Origin: Sinonovacula constricta
Taxonomy: Eukaryota > Mollusca > Bivalvia > Cardiida > Solecurtidae
Direction: 5' to 3'
NCBI GenBank assembly: GCA_007844125.1
Contig: CM017573.1
Location: 9,191,911-9,255,910 of the forward strand
DNA: 64,000 bases
The position numbers were made by a program, and so were the translations under genes. The notes below the pieces were generated by a model. It was given only the letters and a program-made list of their open reading frames with translations. It ran no database searches and had not been told where the DNA came from. Below are positions 33,201 to 45,200 of this stretch, one piece after another. How positions within the stretch are numbered: position 1 is the stretch's first letter; every line of letters starts with the position of its first letter.

Positions 33201-36200
33201 GTGGGTTATCAGGAGACCTAACCACAGTGGGTTATCAAGAGATCTTACCACAGCAGATAATTAGGAGACATAACCACAGTGGGTTATCAGGAGACCTAAC
33301 CACAGTGGGTTATCAAGAGATCTTACCACAGCAGATAATTAGGAGACATAACCACAGTGGGTTATCAGGAGACCTAACCACAGTGGGTTATCAAGAGATC
33401 TTACCACAGCAGGCTGTCAGGAGACCAAACAACATCGTGTTTTCAGGAGACCTAACCACAGCCTGTTGTCAGGAGACCAAACAACATCGTGTTTTCAGGA
33501 GACCTAACCATAGCAGGTTATCAGGAGACCTAACCACAGTGGGCTGTCAGGAGACCTAACCACAGCGTGTTTCCAGGAGACCTAACCACAGTGGGTTATC
33601 AGGAGACCTAACCATAGTGGGTTATCAGGAGACCTAACCACAGTGGGTTATCAGGAGACCTTACCACAGTGGGTTATCAAGAGACCTTACCACAGCAGGT
33701 TGTCAGGAGACTTAACCACATCGGGTTATCAAGAGACCTAACCACAGTGGGTTATCAAGAGACCTAACCACAGCATATTGCCAGGAGACCTTACCACAGC
33801 AGATTATCAGGAGACCTAACCACAGTAGGTTATCAGGAGACCTAACCACAGTGGGTTATCAAGAGACCTAACCACAGCAGATTATCAGGAGACCTAACCA
33901 CAGTGGGTTATCAGGAGACCTAACCACATCAGATTGTCAGGAGACCTAACCACAGCGTGTTTCCAGGAGACCTAACCACAGTGGGTTATCAGGAGACCTT
34001 ACCACAGTGGGTTATCAAGAGACCTTACCACAGCAGGTTGTCAGGAGACTTAACCACATCGGGTTATCAAGAGACCTAACCACAGTGGGTTATCAAGAGA
34101 CCTAACCACAGCATATTGCCAGGAGACCTTACCACAGCCTAGAACAGGGAACCTACCCACAGCGTGTTGTCAGGAAATCTACCCACAGCCCATTGTCAGG
34201 GAAGCTATCCACAGCTTGTTGTCAGGGAACCTACCCACATCTGGTGGTCAGGAGACCTACACAAATCTTGTTGTCAGGGAACCTACCCACAGTCTGTTTT
34301 CAGGAGACCTACCCACATCTTGCACCCAGGGAACCTATCAAGAGACCTAACCACATCGGGTTATTAGGAGACCTTACCACAGCGTGTTGTCAGGAGACCT
34401 TACCACAGCGTGTTGCCAGGAGACCTAACCACAGGGGGTTATCAGGAGACCTAACCACAGCGTGTTGTCAGGAGACCTAACCACAGTGGGTTATCAGAAG
34501 ACCTAACCACAGCAGATTGTCAGGAGACCTAACCACAGTGGATTATCAGGAGACTTAACCACAGCAGAGTATCAGGAGACCTAACCACAGTGGATTATCA
34601 ATAGATCTTACCATAGCAGGCTGTCTTCAGACCTTACCACATCGGGTTATTAGGAGACCTAACCAAAGTGGATTATCAGGAGACCTAACCATAGCGGGTG
34701 ATTAGGAGACCTAACCAAAGCGGATTATCAGGAGACCTAACCATAGCGGGTTATCAGGAGACCTAACCATAGCGGGTTATCAGGAGACCTAACCAAACAA
34801 GGTTATCAGGAGACCTAACCATAGCGGGTGATTAGGAGACCTAACCACATCGGGTTTGCAGGAGACCTAACCACAGCGTGTTGCCAGGAGACCTTACCAC
34901 AGCAGATTGTCTTCAGACCTAACCACAGCTTGTTGCCAGGAGACCTAACTAATGAAAGGATTTCATCCACATTACACAGAATTGTTAATCTAATCGTAAC
35001 AGATTTAATAAGTGTAAAAACCATGTCCCAACAAAAATGTTTTCAGGGGTGGGGTGTGTAAGGGTGGACATCCATCACCCTACCCCACCCCCCGCCCCCC
35101 AGTACAAGTATTTATATTTAATGTAAACTGTTATCAATCAGATATTTTCTTTACAACAGTATTCTGATTTCTATTATTACTTAAAATAAAAAACCCGGTT
35201 GAAGATTAGGATATCATGTTTTATAATGTTTTTAATTATTTACTGCATCATGATGGTTCTGCATTTTCACATTTATGCTTTTCAACATTTTTATTTCAAC
35301 AATCTGACATATGCATGTATAATGTTTGCTATAAAAGTTTTGGAGATATTTACTTTAAGCTCACCTGAGCACAACGTGCTCAAGGGGACCTTTTGTGATA
35401 CCGCTTCGTCCGGAGTCCGTCGGCCGTCGTAGACCGTCGTCAACATTTAGCTTGTGAACACACTACAGACCACAGTTTTTATCCAATATATATCAAACTT
35501 AGTGAATGTTTGTCTGCATGAAATCTTGTGTTAAGTTGTTATTGGGTCACCTGGGGTCAAAGACCACATTTATAGCACAATCTTCACCAAACTTAGAATG
35601 TTTGTCTGCATTAAATCTTGGATGAGTTCATTATTGGGTCACATGGGGTCAAAAAGTAGGTCACTAAGTCAAATCTTAGCAAAAGCTTGTGAACACTCTA
35701 GAGGCCCCAATTATTGCCCAATCTTCACCAAATTTGATCAGAATGTTTGCCTGCATGAAATCTTGGATGAGTTCATAACTGGGTCATGTGGGGTCACTAA
35801 ATAGGTCACTAGGTCAAATCTTGGAAAAACCGTGTCAACACACTAGAGACCACATTTATAGCACAATCTTCACCAAACTTAGTCAGAATGTTTGTCTGCA
35901 TTAAATCTTGGACTAGTTCATTATTGGGTCACGTGTGGTCAAAAAGTAGGTCACAAGGTCAAATCTTATCAAAAGCTTGTGAACACACTAGAGGCCCCAA
36001 TTATGGCCCAATCTTCACCAAACTTGATCAGAATGTTTGCCTGCATGAAATCTTGGATGAGTTTATAACTGGGTCATTGGAGGTCAATAAGTAGATCACT
36101 CGATCATATCTTAGAAAAAGCTTATGAACACACTAGAGACCACATTTATAGCCCAATATTCACCAAACTTGGTCAGAATGTTTGTCTGCATGAAATCTTA

Positions 36201-39200
36201 AATGAGTTCCTTATTGGGTCACATGGGGTCAAAAAAGAGGTCACTAGGTCAAAACTTAGAAAAGGCATGTGAACACTCTTGAGGCCACATTCATAGCCCA
36301 ATCTTCACAAAACTTGATCAGATTGTTTGTCTGCATGAAATCTTGGATGACTATATTATTGGGTCACGTGGGGTTAAAAAGTAGGTCACTAGGTCACATT
36401 TTAAAAAAAAATTTCTGAAAACACTTAGAAAAACACATTGATGGCCCAGTCTTCACCAAACTTGGCCAGAATGTTTACCGGTATGAAATCTTAAATATGT
36501 TTTGAAGTGGGTCATGTGGATTCAGTAGGTTACTTGGTAAAATTCTAGAAAATGTTATCAACCCAGTGGCCACACTAATGGTCCAATCTTCACCAAAGAT
36601 TTCGAAAGTAAATAACACTTAATTACTTGATGCCAGATTTGAGTCTACTAAAAGCCTGTGTCATCAGGTGAGCGATTAAGGGCCACCATGGCCCTCTTGT
36701 TAAGATTTTACTAGTACATATATTTTAACACTGAATAAGTAAGACCATGTTTATTTATATGCTATATTTACAGTCATAAGTAAACAACAAACCGGTCGCA
36801 ATAGCTCAGGTGGTAAAGCGTCGGCTTGCGGATCGGGAGGTTGTGGGTTCGAACCCCGGCCGGGTCAAACCAAAGACTTTAAAGTTGGTAGTAGTGGCTT
36901 CCCTCCTAACGCTCGGTGCTAAGGGGACAGCATTACGCCTGACTCACGGGTGTCAGTATAATGGACTGGCCGGGTTCATTCCCTGGGCACCTCATAAATG
37001 CCCCTATGTTATAATGATAGAAATGTCGCTGCGCAGTATCGGCAAAAAATGCCCCCTAATCACACAACAAACTGTACGAGAATTTTACACCTTTCTTTGA
37101 TGGCTTGGTCAGCCAGTGTCTTCACACTTTATCACTAACGTAATCTGCCAGTCATGATGCTACTGTCATTTTATCATAACAAAGCCACATGGGCCATATG
37201 AATGGAAACTAATTGATGTTATTTAGTTATATGTAATATTTAATCTACTTAAAGATTTTGGCTTCTGGTTACATTTTTTCAGTCAAATTTTAAGATCTTC
37301 CATATTAGAAACTGTTTATGTAAAATATTGTTTTCTGGCCACAGAGGCAGCTTCCAATTTACAAAAAAAAAATGTATTTTAAAGGATAATATGTATTGAA
37401 GCTGGGCCGAGCGCTGGTAATTGAATTGACCCTAAGCCCAAATAATGGTGATGGGGCCTAAATGGCCCTCAGGGTCGTTATTCTGCCACCAATCATCTGC
37501 TTTGCTAAATATTTTCATTTGATTGATGACTAATCTGTTTAATGTAAAGACAAGGTTAAACAAATGTCGTAATATAGACAGAGACTAATAAGAGTCAGTT
37601 GAAACCCTGGTTTTGCAGTGTTTGACATGTAGATTAACTTAATTTGATTACAATTATGAGCTGAGAACAGAGTGGCAAAAGTATGTTATTATTAAATTCA
37701 AAACAATACTGTCTTATTTGAAGTTGACACCAATTGTGTTGATGTGTGGCAGGTCTGTATTTGATAAGTAGAGTCGCAGACTTGTAAATCCTCGTAAATA
37801 TTGTGCCATTCACCACATGGGTTTAGGTTATACTCATGGGCTAATTTTTTCATGTGTGTTCTGCCCAGACATGTGTCTTGAATTTTGCTCCACATTACTA
37901 TAATGACCACAGTCGGGTCGCTGTGATGTACTTCAATGACATTTTCTTTTCCATTTCTTTTCAGGACGTGTCAGGACACCCAAGACATCAGGGAATCCTC
38001 AGATGAGCTCAATGCTATTCCCGAGTTACAAGCAGTCCCCGCACAGTTAAAATCGGCTCTGGAAAATATAAACAAAGCTATTAAAGTATTAGATGAACAT
38101 CTGGCTAATATTACAAAACATGGAAACAGTTTTCTTAATGATCTGGAAGTGTACGCTAAGGAACTCCTGTTGCGAATTGAGGAGCTAAAAGAGAAGAGTA
38201 AGAAGGATATCAAAAGTAAACAAGAAAAGCTTCTTGCTGTCGCCAGACAACACCGACAGGCGTGTGCTTTAACTAAAGAAGAAATAAACCGATGTTTAGA
38301 CAAAATTACAAAGTCAAAAGAGTGGAAAGCCAACACGTTTGTCCTTAAAAAGAAGGGTCAGACAATTGCTTCAAAAGTTGATGCTCTTTATAAGGAGTCG
38401 GACATACTAATAAAGGGACATCAATTCGACTTCATGACAGAAATGAAGATATTTGACTCCCTGAGTTGTTTCAGTTCCCTTGTTAAGGAAGTCAGTAAAA
38501 AGGCACAAGATATCAGCTCACAGGGTGCTGTTGGAGGTGAAGCAGACATGCCAGTACAGGAAATAGTAAGGAGTCGAGCAGACCGTCAAGTAGAGAGACC
38601 AGTGGAGAAACAGAAAGATAGGCGAGTGGTGAGACCAGAAAAGAAACACATCAATGTCAGCATTCCAGAGGATGATAATACATGTTCCAGCAGAGGTTGC
38701 TGTCATCTCAATGATGGAAGTCTGATGGTAGCTGATTACAATAATAGTAGACTGAAGTGTGTAGACCCGTTAAGTAGCAAGGTAACCAAGTTCTGCGATA
38801 TAGATGGATACCTAACAGATGTATGCTGTATTGGTCCACAGGAGGTAGTAGTAAGTATACTTTCATGTCTCTTTGGTGATTTAGTTTAGATGTATACTAT
38901 CATGTATTATATCGACTCTAAATATTCCTACAATAAAATAAATTCAATTAAAATAAATATAAGTTAAACAGTTGCATGTGCATGATTATTGTAATGACCG
39001 GTCTGGTCAAGTTTATATTATATAACAGCATTCTCCACAACAAGCTTAATTGGGCGTCCATGGTTTAGTTGTTTAGACATTGGATTTTGGATCAGAGGGT
39101 CCCACATTCGAATCCCTTTCGAACCCCCAAAACAGACCATGCAATGCAAGTCCTTCAGCAAGACTACATTCTGCACAGTGGTGTGTGTACTTAGTACTTG

Positions 39201-42200
39201 AGTACTGGTTCTACCCAGAAACTTTCCCAACTGACTGTAAACAAATTTTTAAAACTAAACCAAAATTATATATATATATATATATATATATCCTTATATT
39301 AGGTTAGCAAGGGAGCTATACCCCAGCCATTTTAACGACAGGTATGTCGCAGCCCGGGATCGAACCTAGAGCCTCCTAGAGTCGGTTACCAATGATGTTA
39401 CTGGGTCCAGTAGGCCCACTTGAGACAACCTATAAGAACTGATAAAATATTGTCAAAATGCAAAATATTAAATGGGTTATTTAAGTCCCTCTTAGGGATT
39501 TGGGATGGGATTTGCCGGCATTTTTACCAATATTGTGCAGCGATATTTCTATCATTATAGCACAGGGGCCCTTATGAGGTGCCCAGGGAATGAACCCGGC
39601 CGGACCATTATACTGACACCGACGAGTCAGGCGTAATGCTGTCCTCTTAGCCCAGAGCGTTAAAAGTGAAGCCACTTCAAAAGTCTTTGGTTTGACCCGG
39701 CCGGGGTTTGAACACGCTACCTCCCGAACCGCAAGCCGACGCTCTACCACCTAAGCTAATGCGGCCGGTTGGTCCCTTACAACCCAAAAGTCAAATAACA
39801 AATACAGAGAAAAGTGCCATCTTCATTTTATACTGAATTGGCCATGTTTCTCACAGTGATAATTAATCAGGTACAGATGCCTTTCAAATAAATTAAGAAG
39901 AAAATTAAATTGCCCATTTAATAAAAGTGATTGAATAACTAAAAATAGAAACACAGATCATTAGGAAATGTCCTTTTCAAAAGGAATTGTTTATGTGTTA
40001 TTAGTAGTTGGTTCATACTGAGAAAGGAAATGCGATGTCATGTTTTTAGCTCACCTGAGCTGATGCTAATTAGGGATCTACATTTGTATGGAAGGTAATT
40101 TTCTAATTACTATTTCTAACTTTCAATACACGGATTTGTCACTTCAAATGTCAATTTTTAAATTGCAACATCACACATGCTAAATACCTCTATCTAATTA
40201 CATCCTTACCTTTATATATCACATGAAAATGTTCAAATTTCATCATTACCTTTATACAATTTCACATTTCCCGCATATATCCGGAGTGATACGACCTGGC
40301 AAAATTCTGTTACCGGTACACTGTATTGGGTTTGAACCCAAGACCTCCACCGTAATCAGATGCTCTACCACCTGGTCTACCCGAGCTTTTAACCTTCCTT
40401 ATTTTTAGCCAGGCATTAACTGGACAGAACCACCAGTAGCTAGCCTATTCCTGCTTTACAGGGTTCTCTGAAGAACCCCTTCTGACGCCACTAAAAATCT
40501 GGAAAAATCCCATTACCGAGGTCGGGGGTCGAACCTAAGACCTGCCTTGAGGTAGGTGCTCTAGCAACTGAGCTGCATGGGCACCTGACTCTAGGGAATG
40601 CATACTCACAACATCGCGTACCCCTGTTGATGTAGTTATATTCCAAAGAATTGTAAGCAAATCCGAATGCGAATGACATAGTATGTTCTTCTGGAAACGT
40701 CCGTTAACAAAAACTTATAATTATAGTAAAATCACTTGCAGAATTTTAATATAAACATTAATAACTACTTTGGGCAAAAGGTAACTTGTTCAATTTGACG
40801 CCAAATAACGTTAGCTGTTTTCTATTGGATCACATTTAAATAATCATTTATGATTCTGTTCTATTTTAAACTTATGATATTCCGTTTTATTTTTAGCTCA
40901 CCTGAGCACAATGTGCTCAAGGGGAGCTTTTGTGATACCGCTTCGTCTGTCATTCGTCGTCAACATTTTACCTTGTGAACACACTAGAGGCCACAATTTT
41001 TATCCAATCTTCATCAAACTTAGTCAGAATATTTGTCTGCATGAAATCTTGGAGGAGTTCAATATTGGATCACCTGGGGTCAAAAAGTAGGTCACGAGGT
41101 AAAATTTTAGGAAAAACTGGTGAATACACTAGAGACCACATTTATAGTCCAATCTTCACCAAACTTAGTCAAAATGTTTGTCTGCATGAAATCTTGGAGG
41201 CGTTCGTAACTGGGTCAAGTGGGGTCAAAAAGTAGGTCACTAGGTCAAATCTTTAAAAAAGCTTTTGAACACACCAGAGGCCACATTTGTAGCCCAATCT
41301 TAACCAAACTTGGTTAGAATGTTTGTCTACATGAAATCTTGGATGAGTACGTAACAGGGTCACGTGGGGTCAAAAAGTAGGTCACTAGGTTAAATTTTTG
41401 AAAAAGCTTGTGAACACACTAGAGGCCACATATATAGCCCAATCTTCACCAAACTTGGTCAGAATGTTTGTCTGCATGAAATCTTGGAAGAGTTCGTAAC
41501 TGGGTCACGTGGGGTCAAAAAGGAGGTCCCTAGGTCAAATCTTAGAAAAAGCTTTTGAACACACTAGAGACCACATTTATAGCCCAATCTTCACCAAACT
41601 TGGTCAGAATGTTTGTCTGCAAAAAATCTTGAATGACTTTGTAACTGGGTCACGTGGAGTCTAAAAATAGGTCACTAGGTCAAATCTTTAAAAAAGCTTG
41701 TGAACACACTAGAGGCCACATTAATAGCCCAATCTTAACCAAACCTGGTCAGAATGTTTGTCTGCATAAAATCTTGGATGAGTTCGTAACTGGGTCACGT
41801 GGGGTCAAAACGTAGGTCACTAGGTCAAATCTTAAAAAAAAAAGCTTGTAAACACACTAGAGGCTACATTTATAGCCCAATCTTCACCAATCTTGGTCAG
41901 AATGTTTGTCTGCATGAAATCTCGGAGGAGTTTGTAACTGGGTTACGTGGGGTCAAAAAGTAGGTCACTAGGTCAAATCTTAAAAAAAGCTTGTGAACAC
42001 ACTAGAGGCCACATTTATAACCCAATCTTCACCAAACTTGGTCAAAATGTTTGTCTGCATGAAATCTTAAATGAATTCCTTATTGGGTCATATGGGGACA
42101 AAAAAGAGGTCACTAGGTCAAAACTTAGAAAAGTTTTTGAACACACTTGAGGCCACATTTATAGCCCAATCTTCTCCAAACTTGGTCAAAATGTTTGTCT

Positions 42201-45200
42201 ACATGAAATCCTGGATGAGTTTGTTATTGGGTCATGTGGGGTCAAAAAATAGGTCACTAGGTTACATTTTAGAAAAACCTTATGAAAACACTTAAGAGGC
42301 TACATTGATGGCCCAGTCTTCACCAAACTTGACCAGCATGTTTGCCAGTATGAAATTTTACATATGTTTTGAAGTGAGTCATGTGGATTCAGTAGGTTAC
42401 TTGGTAAAATTCTAGAAAATGTTATCAACCCAGTGGCCACACTAATGGTCCAATCTTCACCAAAGATTTCTAAAGTAAATAACTCTTAATTACTTGATGC
42501 CAGGTTTGAGCCTACGTAAAGTCTGTGTCATCAGGTGAGCGATTAAGGGACATCATGGCCTTCTTGTTAGTTTAGTGACGTCTATATTTATGTGGTACCG
42601 CCACCTAGCGTCTGAATGTTGGCAGTTCTTAACTTGTACATTAGTAATTTGTGACTTGAAAATTGTGGCTTTGAGATTTGTAACTTGTAAATTGTAAGCG
42701 AACATAAAATTTGTGACGTCACTACTTTCGTCATAACTTATAGAAAATATCAGCGCTTGGACATTTTGTATTCAAATAGATCGTTTTTCTTTTCATTGCT
42801 TGCATTTGTGAAACTCGTCAGGAAGTGCGAAGTTAGAGATCTGTAAAACCGGTTTAAGCAACCCAGTCGGTCCATATTGCCGACTGACCGTTCCAAGGCG
42901 GTAACTGTCGGGTTTGCTCTTTTCGTTAAATGACTCATCACAAATTTGTTCTTACTTTTCGCTTGCCTTGCATGTGAAATACCTTTGTTCTGTGCCTTTT
43001 TGGAGTTTGGTATATGTTGCAATGCTCATAGGACTTTGTCATATATTCGTATTGATAATTGTGACTTGAGATTTGTAATTTCCAAATTGTATACGAGAGA
43101 TATGAATTAGATACATATAAAAACGAACTTGTTTGTGCAAACAAACAGCAAATTTAAGCAAATGCAGTGTTGCAATTGGCAAATTAGAAATTGAATATTG
43201 GCGGATATCCCCTTCCATACATTTGAATCACCGTTTGTATACTTGTATGCGGAATTGCCTGATTTTATTGTAATGGTAACAAAACTATTTTAGGTACCAG
43301 AACTGAGCTTGAACTTGTGGTCATTTATAGTCATGATTGTGATATATTCAGCACAAAGTAGGACAAATCATGACACGTAGAGAAACTGTACCGACCAGTA
43401 TTCGAGAAAACAACCAAATGTTCTTACGTTATAGTATAAGAACAATTAACATTGATCTTAAGGTCTGATTACCGATTGTTCTGGCTGTACATATTCAAAA
43501 TATGTCGTGACGTATTTGAACCAACGTTACAATTAGATTGCCGTCATTCGGCGTGCGTTCGGGAAGGTAGGTGAGAAGCAGATGTGCGTTAATTTCCAAG
43601 ATTGAGATATTATATTATTAGGGATGTTAACGAATATTCGAATATTCGAATATCAAGTCGCTATTCGAATAGAGATTTTGGGATTCGAATATTTTATCAT
43701 TTTTATTCCACTTTTGTTAAATTCGAAGGAACATTGAAAATACATTTCTTTAGTTGATCGTAGTGTCCCCAGCGACTTAAGACGCTAGCGATATGTAATC
43801 GCGTTCACTCTAAGATAGAGGGGGGTGGGTCATGTCTCCTGATAACGAATTGCCATCTGATTAACAACATGAATCACCTTACCGCGCACAGCTCCTTCTC
43901 TGCCCCCGCTCCCACTTAGACCCAGGCACATCACCCACATCACCTTACAGCTGTGGAAACAGTTGCCAACGTACAATAAACACACATGTCAGTTCAATGC
44001 TGCGGCAATTAGCTACAGCAATTACGTAACACTGACTCTACCCAGCTTCGGTCGGGATAGTGTGTAATAAATACATTATATAAGGCTATACTTATTGATA
44101 ACAGTCCAACAGAAGCTGAGAACGTCTTTTATTTTTTGGAAAGCACAACTAGATCACTGTCAAACAAACTTTAATTGCAAAGACTTTCTGTTTTTGTCAC
44201 TCTACTTCATACTTGTTATTTTATTCCTATATAATACCGCGACATCTGTTATTTTTTGTCACCGCGATTTTCTGTTCTTTGTTTTTGCTTCGTTCTCTCC
44301 AAATAACAAAAATGTAAATCTACATACTTTTTTAATTGTTCGTCATAGGTTTACTTAACACACTTAAAACTCACGAGCTTACAATTTTAATCATTCTTTA
44401 TATATATATTTGTTGGTACTTCATCAATTTATCAAAAGTCAGGTAATCTTGACACTAGCCAATCGCAGTAATTATCGTCATCAAATGGTTTTGTTTACAT
44501 TCACTCACCTTTCACCCATAGGCATTTGGCGAGCAGGTTCGTAATTGTCATTTGTGTATTGGTAACTAAATGTCTCTAATTGACATGTTATGGCTTCGGA
44601 TTAACGCCCTTAGCGATATCAGCCAATCACAATTAAACATCAATCCGACCACCAACCAATCAAGACCGTTAATTGGCTGTACACTTGAGCGATTGTGTAT
44701 TGGTAACTAAATGTTTCTTATCGACATGTTATGGCTTCGGATTAACGCCCTTAGCGATATCAGCCAATCACAATTAAACATCAATCCGACCACCAACCAA
44801 TCAAGACCCTTAATTGGCTGTACACTTGAGCAATTTTCCTTCATAAAACCTTCGTGGTTTTGCCTAATTGTCTTACAGTCGATCCAGTATCACCCGCATT
44901 TTGTCCTTTTGAAAATGCCGCCTTTAATCATTAATGTATTTTATAAGGTTAGTTCACAGAACATAATTAACTGTTTGTTGTTATACATTGTTTGCGGTTA
45001 GTAGAGTAAAATATTAAAATTGTGAGCTATTTTGCATGTGCTGTACAGTTTCATCTAATAAAATTATGATATGGTTTTATTAAATCGATAAGTAGCCCCT
45101 TAAATGCGTCATATGTTAATACAAATAAGTAATTATTTCACAAAATGCCTTTAAATTGTAAAGGTTATTACACGAAGTACAACACGTAACAAAAAGACAA

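Noticed and set aside
36792..36866. Functional tRNA gene
   Set aside because: A and B boxes are good but the acceptor stem does not pair, and the homologous body continues for over 200 bases as in two other copies. It is a SINE.
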